This document shows, one piece after another, positions 41,893-52,134 of a stretch of 64,000 nucleotides of DNA. Within the stretch, counting starts at the first letter, position 1. The number at the start of each line of letters is the position of its first letter. The notes below the pieces were generated by a model. That model was not told the origin of the DNA. It made no database searches and worked only from the letters and a program-made list of their open reading frames with translations. The DNA is from Tupaia tana (taxonomy: Eukaryota; Chordata; Mammalia; Scandentia; Tupaiidae): positions 9,027,378-9,091,377 of the forward strand of contig JAKSZU010000029.1 of NCBI GenBank assembly GCA_026018925.1, given 5' to 3'. The position numbers and the translations under genes are program-made.

Positions 41893-42066
41893 AAGTTTTA
41901 AAAAATTATTTTATTTAACTTTATTTATTTATTTAAATTTGACTAGAGAGGGACAAAATGAGAGAGAGAGAAAGTGAGAAAACAAGCCACCATGTCTGGG
42001 ACTAGAACCACAGTTGGGCATATGGGAATTTAGCACCCACAACCACCACACCATCAGCCAGTCCCT
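41893..42066 (-). mobile_element. SINE-B, minus orientation
   Basis: TTATTTAACTTTATTTATTT tail, GAAAACAAGCCACCATG, head CCATCAGCCAGTCCC. Sister 49573-49738. Confidence 0.87.
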
Positions 42067-42179
42067 GATTATTTAAAAATCAACAAAATACAAAATGAAA
42101 GGGAATGCAGGTAATGAGGGAGAAAAAATAAACTATAAGACATATAGAGATCAAATAGCAAAATGGCAGAAATAATCCT

Positions 42180-42212
42180 TTATTATTATTATTATTATCA
42201 TTATTATTATTA
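42180..42212. repeat. (ATT)n microsatellite
   Basis: TTATTA triplets with one interruption. The sister tract at 49854-49884 differs in length. Confidence 0.9.
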
Positions 42213-42214
42213 TT

Positions 42215-42451
42215 ACTTTTTAGATTATTTTGCTATAGGGTGCATGTGTTCACCAGACAGACAGAAAGCAAGAAATCACCTCCCAGAGGGATAGCCATGA
42301 CACAATCCCTTCTCCTCCATCCTCCTCTTGGGATTTTGGGCACACATGCACATGCACCCAGAATGAGTTTCAAGCTCCAAGTCCGCAATTCAAATTGTGG
42401 TCAGCCATGTGGGAATCCAGTGATGTAACCATTACGCCATCTGCTGGTCGC
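42215..42451 (-). mobile_element. SINE-A, minus orientation
   Basis: TTTTGCTATAGGGTGCATGT to GCCATCTGCTGGTC; sister 49895-50130. Confidence 0.88.
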
Positions 42452-42481
42452 AATCCTTCCTTATTTGGAATTATTTATCGA

Positions 42482-42660
42482 GGGGCCGACAGATGGCATG
42501 GTGTTTTAAGGTATTGGACTCCCACATGGCCAACCGTGGTTCAAGTTCTGGAACTGGTAGCTTGCTTTCTCACTCTCCCCACTCTTCTCTCTGTCTCTCT
42601 GTCCCTCGCTGGTCAAGTTAAAATAAAATAAATAAAGTTAAATAAAATAATTATTTTAAA
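42482..42660 (+). mobile_element. SINE-B reference copy, + orientation
   Basis: Head GGGGCCGACAGATGGCATGG, box B-like GGTTCAAGTTC, short CT block, and the diagnostic tail AAAATAAATAAAGTTAAATA. About 175 bp; it lacks the middle of SINE-A. Sister 50161-50340. Confidence 0.9.
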
Positions 42661-42671
42661 AATTATTTATC

Positions 42672-42901
42672 TAAACAAATTTTCTAGAGGGCACGTGTAC
42701 TTGCTAGAGAGAGACAGACAGACAAAGTGAGAAATCATCCCCAGCCAGAATGAGCACTCTGTAATAACCTCTTTATTTTCCTCTAGGGATTTTGGGCCAC
42801 ATCCAGTGTGTTTTCTGCCAAGCTGGGGGATGGGAACTCCAACCATGCAGTTGGCCACGTAGGATCTAGATGCCTTAACCTCCAGGCCATCTGCTGACCC
42901 T
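42672..42901 (-). mobile_element. SINE-A, minus orientation
   Basis: TTTTCTAGAGGGCACGTGTA to GGCCATCTGCTGACCC; sister 50355-50585. Confidence 0.82.
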
Positions 42902-42971
42902 ACTTCTCTCCCCCTTATTCTACATTTTTGCTTTTGAAATGATTTCAGTGCCACGAAAAGATCAAGGAGTG

Positions 42972-43073
42972 GGGCCGGTAGGTGCTGTGGTGGTTAAGGG
43001 CACTGGACCCCCTACAAGGCTGACTGCGGTTTGAGTCCCAAACCTGGTGGCTTGCTTTCTCACATTTTCTCTT

Positions 43074-43147
<74 letters not shown>

Positions 43148-43200
43148 CCTCCCTCTCTGGTAAAATTAAAATAAATAAAGTTAAATAAAATAATGCTTTT
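42972..43200 (+). mobile_element. SINE-B, + orientation, with long (CT)n
   Basis: GGGGCCGGTAGGTGCTGTGG head, CT repeat 43072-43142, and tail ATAAATAAAGTTAAATAAAA. Sister 50655-50850 has a short CT tract. Confidence 0.9.
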
Positions 43201-43214
43201 TAAAAAATTAGAAA

Positions 43215-43424
43215 AAAGTTCAGGTCGTTATTGTACATGCACAGGAACTCTTACACAGAACAGCAAATCTACAAATAACTTTTCAATGCCATGGCATTTT
43301 GGAGGGCATGCTAAACTCAACAATGCATGAAGTTGACACTTTTTTAGGCTAAGTAGATGTTTCAATCAAACGTTTCTCAAGTTTGATTTTGCAACCTTGC
43401 TTTTACTTACTTATTTATTTTTTT
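43215..43424. other. End of the OR1 duplication and spacer
   Basis: 43215-43341 matches 50868-50990; identity stops near GAAGTTGACAC. The rest is unassigned. Confidence 0.6.
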
Positions 43425-43845
43425 AAATGTTTTTACCACAGGGCATATGTGCTCACTGGAGAGAGAAAGGGGGAGACAGAGAGATGGGAAATGAGAAATC
43501 TCCCCCTTGGGGATGGCCAGGCTGCAATTCCTTCCCCTCCAGTCTCCTCTGGGGATTTTGCACATTCACACCTGGTGTGATTTTCTTTCATTTTGGAGAA
43601 GTTTTTACTATACGGCATGTGCGCTTGCCAGAAAGAAAGAGAGAGACAGAGACAGAAAGCGAGAAAACAGCCCCCTAGGGGGGATGGACATGCTACAATC
43701 CCTTCTCCTCTATTCTCCTATTGGGATCTTGGGCACGTACGCACACGTGCCTGGCTTGAGTTTGTCACTGGGTCTGGGACTCCAACTTCAGTCAACTACA
43801 TGGGAGTCCAGCAACATAGCCATTAACACCAACTGCTGGTCCCAA
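43425..43845 (-). mobile_element. Two SINE-A copies, one inserted in the other, minus orientation
   Basis: 43425-43590 ends abruptly at CTGGTGTGATTTTC where a second copy (43592-43845) begins with TTTTGGAGAAGTTTTTACTA and ends AACTGCTGGTCCC. Confidence 0.82.
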
Positions 43846-43865
43846 TATTATTCATTCTTAAAAAG

Positions 43866-44122
43866 AGAGGGGATGGCAGGTGGCATTGTACTTGGGGTGC
43901 TGGATTCCCACGTGGTCGACCATGGTTCGAGTCTCAGACCCTGCGGCTTGAAACTCACGCTGCATGCATGTGTGTGCATCCCCAAAATTCTGAGAGGATA
44001 AAGGAGGAGAAGGGATTGTGGCATGGCCATTCTGCCGAGGGATGATTTCTCACTTACTGTCTCTCTGGCAAGTGCATGTGCCCTATAAAAAAGGTCTCAA
44101 AAAAAAAAAAAAAAAAAAAAAG
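43866..44122 (+). mobile_element. SINE-A, + orientation, with A-tail
   Basis: GGATGGCAGGTGGCATTGTA head, box B GGTTCGAGTCT, CCCTATAAAAAAGGTCTC end and a 23-nt A-run. Confidence 0.88.
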
Positions 44123-44129
44123 AAGAAAG

Positions 44130-44440
44130 AAAGAGATTTCTGACACCTACCACCGCACAGACGAATGTTGCAGACCCCATCCTAAGTGAAATACGGCAGT
44201 CACACAAAGTCAGATACTGCGCGATCCTGCTTATATGAGGTAGCCAAAATAAGTAAATGCAGAGAAACAGACAGTGGGATGTTGGGTGCGAGGGAGAAGT
44301 GGGGAGTTAGTATTTAATGGGGACAAGGTTTCAGTTTTTACAAGAGGAACGAGTTTTGGAGAGGGAAGGTGGTGATAGTTACAAAATGATGTGAATGTAT
44401 TTAATGCCCCTGAACTGTTCATTTAAACATGGTTAATATA
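44130..44440 (+). mobile_element. Old L1M 3' UTR fragment
   Basis: TTATATGAGGTAGCCAAAAT, then TTAATGGGGACAAGGTTTCA, then GATGTGAATGTATTTAATGC follow the L1MA/L1MB 3' UTR pattern. Confidence 0.75.
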
Positions 44441-44441
44441 T

Positions 44442-44590
44442 GGGGCCAGCAAGTAGCGTGGTGGTAAAGGCTCTGAACTCCCCACAGCCAGTTCAAGTCC
44501 CAGAATTGGTGGCTTACTTTCTTACTTTCCCTTCTCTGGTCAAATTTAAAAATAATAAATTAATAAAACTTTTAAAATAATAATAATAAA
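44442..44590 (+). mobile_element. SINE-B, + orientation
   Basis: GGGGCCAGCAAGTAGCGTGG head to a TAAATTAATAAAAC tail. Confidence 0.8.
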
Positions 44591-44623
44591 TAAAATTAAA
44601 TTAATAATTTATTTTTTTTAATT

Positions 44624-44870
44624 GGGACCAGCAGATGGCATAGCAGTTACATTGGACTCCCACAAGGCCGACTGCTGCTTAAGTCCCAGACCCAGTGGCT
44701 TGAAAGATCACCCCAGGTGCATGTGAGTGCATGCCCAAGATCCTGGGAGGAGAATGGAGGGGAAGAGATTGTGGCATGGCCATTCCCCCCCAGAGCGTGA
44801 TTTCTCACTTTCCCTCTCACTGACTCTGTCTCACTCTGGTTAGTGCACATGCACTAAAGCAAAATAATTT
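44624..44870 (+). mobile_element. SINE-A, + orientation
   Basis: GGGACCAGCAGATGGCATAG to GTGCACATGCACTAAAGC. Confidence 0.87.
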
Positions 44871-44959
44871 TAAAAAGTAGTAAAATTTAAAATGGTAATA
44901 AAATAATCAAATCATTAATAAACTGTTATTTAATAAAATTAAATAATCTTTTTATTTTA

Positions 44960-45110
44960 AAAAGTTATTTATTTACTTTTACTTATTGTTATTTTAAACT
45001 AGATGGTGGGGGCAAGAAAACAAGCCTCCAGGTCTAGCCTCCTGAACCATGGTCAGGCATGTAAGTGTCCAGCAACTTAAAAAATTACACCACCTGCCAA
45101 ACCCTAAATA
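44960..45110 (-). mobile_element. SINE-B, minus orientation, diverged
   Basis: TTATTTATTTACTTTTACTT, GAAAACAAGCCTCCAGG, then ACACCACCTGCC. Confidence 0.7.
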
Positions 45111-45224
45111 ATCCTTTTTTTAAAAGGGTAAAACATTAAACAAATGCCCTGAAAACAATATAAAGAAAACATCCCAGATTGCAGCTGTGCAGGGAAATTA
45201 GGGCGGACGGGCCTGTCTGCACAG

Positions 45225-46196
45225 TCAGACCTCCCAACCCTGCAGTAACCTGAACGAAGCCGGCCTCCTGCAGACCAGGGCCCCCAGGGCGCCCTTCATG
45301 TCACTGTTGCGCAGGCTATAGATGAAGGGGTTCAGCATGGGGGTGACCATGGTGTATATCACTGCGGCAGCAATGTCCTTGCGGGCCGTGTGGGAGGACA
45401 TGGGACTGAAATAAACCCCGATGAACGTCCCGTAGAACAAAGTCACCACGGACAGGTGAGAGCCGCAGGTGGAGAAAGCCTTCCACCTCCCTCCCGCAGA
45501 TGGGATCCTCAACACCGCAGCGACAATGTGCGTGTAGGACACCAAGATGCCCACAAAAGGTGTGATGATGGTCAGGATCCCCACGGTGTACACCATCATG
45601 TTGTTGAGAAACTTGTCTGAGCAGGCCAGCTTTAGCAGAGCGCTCAGGTCGCAGAAGAAATGGGGGACCCGGTTGTGGGTGCAGAATGAAAGGCGGGTCA
45701 GTAAGACCGTGTGGGTCAGGGCGTTCCCTAAGGCAGCGGTCCAGGAGGAAGCCAGTAGGAGGCTGCAGAACCATGGCGTCATGGACGTGGTGTAATGCAG
45801 GGGGTGACAGATGGCCGCGTAGCGGTCGTAGGCCATGGCGGTCAGCAAGAAGCTGTCGATGCTCCCGAACCAGATGAAGAAGAACATCTGGGTCAAGCAG
45901 CCGGCATAAGGGATCCCTCTGCATCCTGACACGTGATTGGCCAGCATCTTGGGGACGGTGGTGGAGGTGAAACAGATGTCCACAAAGGCCAGGTTGGCCA
46001 GGAAGAAGTACATGGGCGTGTGGAGCCGGGCGTCCCTGCCGATGGCCAGGATGATGAGCAGGTTCCCCAGCCCGGTCACCAAGTACATGTTAATGAAAAT
46101 GACGAAAAGCACCTGCTGTTGTTTGGGGTCCTCTGAGAACCCCAAGAACAAGAACTCGGAGACCCGGGTGAGGTTCACTTCTTCCATGGTCACCAT
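45225..46196 (-). CDS. Olfactory receptor family 1-like, intact, 323 aa
   Basis: Class II OR frame from ATG 46196 (MVTMEEVNLT, N8 sequon). GNLLIILA (TM1), MYFFLANLAF (TM2), Cys100, [15 protein letters not shown] (121-135, intact DRY), loop-2 cysteines including Cys192, KAFSTCGSHLSVV (TM6), and [12 protein letters not shown] (TM7). The C-terminal tail is about 15 residues longer than in the sister at 36926. The PKMLANHV..IPYAGCLTQMFFF pattern places it in the OR1 group; subfamily not resolved. It is likely transcribed from an exon near 49.07 kb. Confidence 0.95.
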   Translation of the reverse strand: MVTMEEVNLTRVSEFLFLGFSEDPKQQQVLFVIFINMYLVTGLGNLLIILAIGRDARLHTPMYFFLANLAFVDICFTSTTVPKMLANHVSGCRGIPYAGCLTQMFFFIWFGSIDSFLLTAMAYDRYAAICHPLHYTTSMTPWFCSLLLASSWTAALGNALTHTVLLTRLSFCTHNRVPHFFCDLSALLKLACSDKFLNNMMVYTVGILTIITPFVGILVSYTHIVAAVLRIPSAGGRWKAFSTCGSHLSVVTLFYGTFIGVYFSPMSSHTARKDIAAAVIYTMVTPMLNPFIYSLRNSDMKGALGALVCRRPASFRLLQGWEV

Positions 46197-46225
46197 TCTG
46201 GCTCAATCAGAAAGACCACCAGTGT

Positions 46226-46240
46226 TCTGCCAAAGGCAAT
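46226..46240 (-). promoter_or_regulatory. Splice acceptor of the right OR1-like exon
   Basis: Minus strand CATTGCCTTTGGCAG ends at 46227, 30 nt before the ATG. Confidence 0.55.
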
Positions 46241-46255
46241 GAAATGAGTATTTTG

Positions 46256-46655
46256 GGACCAGCAGATGAAGTACTGGCTATGTTGCTGGACTCCCATGTA
46301 CTCGACCACAGTTCGAGTCCCAGACCCAGTGGCTTAAATTTACCCTGGGCACATGTGCATGCATGCCCAAGATCCTGAGAAGAAAATGGAGGAGAAGGGA
46401 TTGCGGTGTGTGCCCATCTGCCCTGGGGGGTGATTTCTCGCTTTCTGTCTCTTTGTCTCTCTCTGTCTTTCTGACAAGTGTACACACCTTATAACAAAAA
46501 CCTTTCAAAAAAAAATCATAGAGGACATTTGTTCATGCAAGCTCAAAATCCCAAGAGGAGAACGAAGAAGGGATTGTGACATGACCATCCCCCTTTCTTA
46601 CTTTCTCTCTCACTGACTCTCTCTGACATGCATACACATCCTGTGGCTAAAATAA
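46256..46655 (+). mobile_element. SINE-A plus SINE-A fragment, + orientation
   Basis: Counterparts of 37909-38168 and 38169-38330. Confidence 0.88.
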
Positions 46656-46684
46656 TAATAATTCATTTTTATTTAATTATTTAT

Positions 46685-47190
46685 TTTTAGAGATTTTTGG
46701 TATTGGGCATGTGTGCTCACTGGAGAGAGCTAGAGAGCAAGAAGTCACCTCCCAGGGGGTTTGGCCACACTGTAATCCCCTCTCCTCCACTATCCTATCA
46801 GGATTTTGGGCATGAACACCCAGATGCCTGGCACTGAGTGTCAAGACACTCAGTCTAGCACTCAAACAGCAGTCAGCCATGTAGGAGTCCAGTGACATAA
46901 CCACTAAGCCATCTGCTGGTCCCTTATTTATTTATTTAAATTTTTGCTGAAGGCAGCATGAGCTCACGAGAGAGAGACAGAGATAAAGAGTAAGAGAGGG
47001 AAAGTAAGAAATCACCCCTTAGCAGAGACGGCCATGTCAAAGTCCCTTCTCCTCCATTCTCCTCTTGGGAGTTTGAGCACACACACACACATGCTCCTGA
47101 TGTGTTTCTCAAGCTGCTGGGTCTGGGGCTCAAACTACACAGTTGGCCACAGGAGATCAAGCTACTCCAACCACCACACCACCAGATGGC
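46685..47190 (-). mobile_element. Two SINE-A copies, minus orientation
   Basis: 46685-46922 and 46937-47190, counterparts of 38350-38587 and 38600-38862. Confidence 0.83.
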
Positions 47191-47192
47191 CC

Positions 47193-47235
<43 letters not shown>

Positions 47236-47236
47236 T
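47190..47236. repeat. (ATT)n microsatellite, about 15 units
   Basis: TTATTA triplets; the left duplicate has only about four units (38862-38875), so the array expanded after duplication. Confidence 0.95.
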
Positions 47237-47274
47237 CAATCTTTTAATGTGTGGGTTTTCTCATAATTTTATTT

Positions 47275-47301
47275 GTTTATTCATTTATTTTAATTTGACC
47301 A

Positions 47302-47344
<43 letters not shown>

Positions 47345-47882
47345 CAGGGTGGGAGCGGAGAAAGTGAGACAGCAAGCCACCAGGTTTGGGACTCAAACTG
47401 TGGTCAGACATGTGGGAGTGTCCAGCACCTTAGCCACCATGCCACCTGCTGATCCCACAATGTGTGTTTGTTTTTTATGATACGGAATGAGTGAGTGGAG
47501 GAGAGAGGGAGACAGAGAGGCCAGCAGGGTCCTCACACCACAGTCCAACCTCCAGCATCAGGAGCCTCGATCACAGGCGTGTACATGCATCCAGTGTGCA
47601 CAGGAGGCGCTGAGCTGTGAACCAGGGACCTCCCAATGCGGGTCCAGCTGCATTACTCTGGCACCACCCTCTGACCTTTAGCCTTGCTTTTTCTTTTCTT
47701 TTTTTTTAAAAAGTATTTTTATTTAATTTTATTTATTCATTCATTTATTTTAATTTAACCTGAGAAAGACAGACACACAGAAAGAAGGAAAGCGAGAAAG
47801 CAAGCCACCAGGTTCAGGACTTGAACTGTGGACGACCATGAGGGAGTCCAGCACTGTTAACCACCATGCCACCTGCTGGCCC
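47275..47882 (-). mobile_element. SINE-B with (CA)n, SINE-C-like, SINE-B, minus orientation
   Basis: 47275-47456 with CA run 47304-47341; 47465-47682; 47719-47882. Counterparts of 38920-39530. Confidence 0.8.
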
Positions 47883-47892
47883 TTGCTTTTTC

Positions 47893-48640
47893 TTCTTAAA
47901 AAAGAAGAGGGAAAGTGAGAAATCACCCCCAAGGGAAGATGGCCATGCCACAACCCCTTCTCCATTCTCCTCTCAACATTCTGGGCATGCATTCATGGAT
48001 GCCAGCATAATTTTCAAGGCACCAGGTCCTGAGACTCAAACTGTGGTCAGCCATGAGTAGTCCAGTTCTTTAACCACCACTCCACCTGCTCGCCACACAC
48101 TCTTTTTATCTCTAGAGGGATTTTCACTATAGGCCAGGTATGCTCGCCAGAGACACAGGGAGAGACAGAGAGACAGAAAGTGAGGGAGGATGTCCATGCC
48201 AAAGTAACTTCTTCACTTTTCTCTCAGGATCTTAGGCATGCTCACACATGTGCATGGCTTGAGGGTCTTTTTTTTTTTTTTTTTCTGAGAGAGACTTTTG
48301 CTATAGGGAGCATGTGCTTGCCAGACAAAAAGAGACAGAGAGTCAGAAAGCAAGAAATCACCACTCCCTCCCCCAAGGGGGATGAACACATCACAATCCC
48401 TTCCTCTACTTCCTCTTGGGATTTTGGGCACACACGCACGTGTGTCCAGTGTGAGTTCTAAGCCACTGGGTCTGGAACTTGAACTGTGGTCAGCTACATG
48501 GGAGTCCAACAATGTAACCATTATGCCATCTGGTGGACCCCTGGCGTGAGTTTTAAGCCACAGGGTCTGGGACTCAAACCGTGATCAGCTACATGGGAGT
48601 CCAGTGACATAGGCATCCTGCCGTCTGCTTTTCTCTAATC
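47893..48640 (-). mobile_element. SINE stack, minus orientation
   Basis: Counterparts of 40270-40960: a mosaic (47893-48103), a split SINE-A (48105-48268 and 48541-48640) and the inserted SINE-A (48270-48540). Confidence 0.78.
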
Positions 48641-48656
48641 TTAGAACTTTTTATTT

Positions 48657-48915
48657 CTTGAGAGGTTTTTGCTATAGAGTGCATGTGCTCACCAGAAAGA
48701 CACAGAGAGACAGAGAGACAGAAAGCGAGAAATCAGTCCCCATAGGGGATGGCCACGCTGCAATCCCTTCTCCTCCATTCTCCTCTTGGGATCTTGGGCA
48801 TACACCCACACAAGCCATGCACTCAGCGTGAGTTTAAGCCACCGGGTCCAGGACTGGAAATGCAGTCAACTACATGGGAGTCCAGTGACATAGCCATTGC
48901 GCTAACTGCTGGCTT
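48657..48915 (-). mobile_element. SINE-A, minus orientation
   Basis: Counterpart of 40985-41250; GAGAGGTTTTTGCTATAGAG to GCGCTAACTGCTGGC. Confidence 0.9.
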
Positions 48916-48929
48916 CATCATTTTGTTTG

Positions 48930-49015
48930 TATTATACAGACGAGTTAAGTTAACTGAAGCCCAGAGAGGTAACATCACTTCCCCAAAGCCACACAGTGGT
49001 TCTGGCTGGAGACCC
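48930..49015 (+). mobile_element. MIR core fossil, duplicate of 41262
   Basis: CTGAAGCCCAGAGAGGTAAC, then CCCCAAAGCCACACAGTGG. Confidence 0.85.
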
Positions 49016-49510
49016 TGTAGCTTTCTGCTTGCTATTCGAGTTCCCTTCCTGGTCCCTTTCTCTCCCTACTCACCTGTGAGACGTGTCTCTCTGGCTGTGG
49101 AGATATCTGGCAAAAAGGTGAACCAGTGCTTCTGGAAAAAGATCCTAGACTGACTGAAAAGGAGGCAGGCCTTCAACCCCATAGGAGGGAGCTCAAGGAC
49201 GTGGCAGGGCACCATTTATCCCTCCATCCTCTGACCCCGGGCTCTGTCCCCTGTGCCTTGTTAGGGCACCTGCTAATTGTCCACCCTGCACTCCCACTCT
49301 GTCCCAGCTGGGCCTCCCTCTTTGGGGAGGAAGGTGACAATAGCTCGTTCTGGGCTTTTCCCTCCACCCCTGCAGAGCCGAGGGTGGTGGGGGTTCTTTG
49401 GGCAGCCTCCTGCAGAGTGTGGGCCCGGTGGAATGCCTCTGGCTCTGTCAGATCTGCCCCCACACTCCTGTAGACCCCTAGTTCCCCACTGCTAGTAATG
49501 AGGTACTCTT
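49016..49510 (-). promoter_or_regulatory. Candidate promoter and 5' non-coding exon of the right OR1-like gene
   Basis: Near-identical to 41346-41830. Minus-strand donor CAG|GTGAGTAGG with the exon ending at 49074, and CTAATTG at 49273-49279. It would splice to the acceptor at 46227. Confidence 0.5.
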
Positions 49511-49572
49511 AGCATTTAATTTTTTTTACTTTATATATTTGATTATTTTATTAAAGATTTAAGCAAGTTTTA

Positions 49573-49851
49573 AAAAAATTATTTTATTTAACTTTATTTA
49601 TTTATTTGAATTTGACCAGAGAGGGACAAAGTGAGAGAGAGAGAAAGTGAGAAAGCAAGCCACCATGTCTGGGACTTGAACCACAGTTGGGCATATGGGA
49701 ATCTAGCACCCACAACCACCACGCCATCAGCCAGTTCCTGATTACTTAAAAATCAATGAAATGCAAAATGAAAGGGAATGCTGGTAATGATGGAGGAAAA
49801 ATAAACTATAAGGCATATATAAATCAAAGAGCAAAATGGCAGAAGTAATCC

Positions 49852-49883
<32 letters not shown>

Positions 49884-50850
49884 GTTATTACTTTTTAGAT
49901 ATTTTTGCTATAGGGTTCATGTGTACACCAGAGAGACGGAAAGCAAGAAATCACCTCGCAGAGGGATGGCCATGACACAATCCCTTCTCCTCCATTCTCT
50001 TCTTGGGATTTTGGGCACACATGCACATGCACCCAGCATGAATTTCAAGCTACCAATTCGTCTAGGATTCAAATCATGGTCAACCATGTGGGAGTCCAGT
50101 GACGTAACTATTACACCATCTGCTGGTCCCAATCCTTCCTTGTTAGAAATTATTTATGGAGGGGCCAGCAGATGACATGGTGGTTAAAGGTATTGGACTC
50201 CCACATGGCCGACCATGGTTCAATTTCTGGACCTAGTGGCTTGCTTTCTCACTCCCCCAACCCTTCTCTCTCTCTGTCCCTATCTGGTCAAATTAAAATA
50301 AAATAAATAAAGTTAAATAAAATAATTATTTTAAAAATTATTTATCTATAAAATTTTCTAGAGTGCACATGAAATTGCTAGAGAGAGACAGAGAGAAAAA
50401 GTGATAAATCACCCCCCAGCAGGGATGGGCACTCTGCAATCCCTCTTCATTCTCCTCTAGAGATTTGGGGCATGTAAGCACACATGCCCGGTGTGTTTTC
50501 TGCAATGCTGGGGGCTAGAACTCAAACCCTACAGTAGGCCATGTGGAATCTAGATGTCTTAACCTCCAGACCATCTGCTGGCCTTACTCATCTCCCCTTT
50601 ATGCTATATTTTTGCTTTTGAAATGATTTTAGTGCCATGAAAAGTTCAGGTAGTGGGGCTGGTAGTTGGCATGGTTGTTAAGGTCGCTGGACTTCCACAT
50701 GTCCGACTGTGTTTTGAGTCTCAGCCCTGGGCTTTCTTTCTCACTTTCTTTCTCACTTTCCCTCCCTCCCACTTTCTCTCTCTCTCTCTCTCACTCTGTC
50801 CTTCTCTGGTAAAATTAAAATAAATAAATAAAATTAAATAAAATAATTGT
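49573..50850. mobile_element. SINE-B/SINE-A cluster, right duplicate
   Basis: SINE-B minus (49573-49738), SINE-A minus (49895-50130), SINE-B plus (50161-50340), SINE-A minus (50355-50585), SINE-B plus (50655-50850). Counterparts of 41893-43200. (ATT)n lies at 49854-49884. Confidence 0.83.
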
Positions 50851-50999
50851 TTTAAAATATTTAGAGAAATGTTCAGGTAGTTATTGTACATCCACAGGAA
50901 TTCTTGCACAGAACAGCAAATTTACAAATAGCTTTCCAATGCCATGGCATTTTGGAGTGCTGGCTAAATCAACAATGCATGAAATTGACACACTTCCTA

Positions 51000-51107
51000 T
51001 CCCTCCTCCAAATGTTCTTCCCCAGGCCCCACTCCTCCACATATACCACATCTGGCATTCACATCCACCTCTTGTGTTTGTACGGTATGTCCCCACTTAA
51101 TATAACT
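51000..51107 (-). mobile_element. L1 3' UTR fragment, minus orientation
   Basis: CCCCAGGCCCCACTCCTCCA, then CACATCTGGCATTCACATCC matches the young L1 3' UTR (7525-7570). It abuts the CDK2AP1 retrocopy. Confidence 0.8.
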
Positions 51108-51390
51108 TGTGCATTTTTAAAGTTGACTTCAAAGCACTAATAGTCATGCAAATACTTAAGCAAAAAAGAAGTTACCTTATGCAGAATTTACACTATACAG
51201 AGGCTATGTGCTGTCCCTTCACCTTAGAAACAAAATCCTTAGAGGTGTATTAGCTTCTGAAATAAATAAAGATCAACTTGGGTAACATCATGTATTTTAA
51301 AAATAAAATGAAAAGGAGACACTGGTATCTTGGAGGCAAACTCTAGTTTGCTGTAATGTAACTTCGCGTGCATATCTGAAATCAACACTT

Positions 51391-51453
<63 letters not shown>

Positions 51454-52090
51454 GGTAGTTCCTAACCACTTAAAATGCAACCCTAACTAACTGCAAAATC
51501 CTTTCTCAACCTTCGAGTGGTGGTTCAGAGCCTAGTGAACTATGGAGGAGAACCAAACTGCTACCATTTTGAAAACGAGAGTTTTTCCTCTTAGCCGGAG
51601 AGATGACCTATAACTTCTCATCTCCTGGAGAGACGGGAGGCTCCAGAAGCTGGCCAAGGCTAGGACCTGGCATCCTGCTCCCTCTCTGCCAAGCACTTGC
51701 GAACCAACCCTCTAACGTGAACGACTCCTAGTTTCAGCCTCTCCATGGCGTGCTTGCTGCCCCGTAGGTGGGTCTGATCGCCTTCCCCAGCTTCTCCATG
51801 ATGACCAGCAGCTCCCCATACTTGCTGCGGGGCACCTGGCTGCTCCCGGTTCCCTGGGTGTAGCCTAAGGTTGGCACTCTGTAGTCACTCAGCAGCTGGC
51901 AGTACTGTAAGGATGTCGCCATGCTGGTAGAAGGCGAGTGGACACTCCCATTGGTGTTGAGGGTATGTGGGTTGCAGAGTTCGGTTTGTAAGACGTCCAC
52001 CTGCGCGGAGGGCACACAGGACACCGCTAGGCCAGGCTGAGAAGGCAGCAGCCCTCCCGCGTCCCTGCGCCCGCTGAGCGCCTGCACACT
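51108..52090 (-). pseudogene. CDK2AP1: CDK2AP1 processed pseudogene
   Basis: Intronless copy of the CDK2-associated protein 1 mRNA on the minus strand. The frame reads [31 protein letters not shown] and KLGK.IRPTY, all CDK2AP1 landmarks. The start codon is ACG (51996-51994), the N-terminal segment is altered, and a 1-nt deletion after IRPTY shifts frame. The remaining coding text continues to a TAG at 51662-51660. A recognisable 3' UTR follows to about 51108, interrupted at 51449-51394 by a 56-nt T-run (A on the + strand) where the human 3' UTR has, as I recall, a short T-run. CDK2AP1 normally acts in CDK2 and NuRD regulation; this copy is not functional. Confidence 0.88.
51394..51449. repeat. 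56-nt poly(A) (poly(T) in the CDK2AP1 orientation)
   Basis: Longest homopolymer in the window. It sits inside the retrocopy 3' UTR and runs opposite to a poly(A) tail, so it is an expanded internal T-tract or a separate insertion tail. Confidence 0.95.
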
Positions 52091-52134
52091 TTTTGTTGGT
52101 GATGGCTCAGGCTGCACCAGCAAATACCAGAATT

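Larger units (their letters stand above)
36926..43341. repeat. OR1-like segmental duplication, left copy
   Basis: Collinear with 45225-50990: OR exon, SINE stack, a (CA)n SINE, a unique patch, then SINE-B pairs, ending in the shared GGCATTTTGGAG block (43296 and 50948). The left copy has about 700 bp extra at 39545-40280. Coding exons differ at roughly one base in eight; the patch at 41262-41830 differs at about 1-2 percent (by eye). Confidence 0.9.
45225..50990. repeat. OR1-like segmental duplication, right copy
   Basis: Collinear with 36926-43341 at an offset of about 8.3 kb, dropping to about 7.65 kb after the left-only SINE stack. Confidence 0.9.

Noticed and set aside
51394-51449. Poly(A) tail of the CDK2AP1 retrocopy
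   Set aside because: The A-run is on the + strand while the retrocopy is on the minus strand, and 3' UTR homology continues beyond it.
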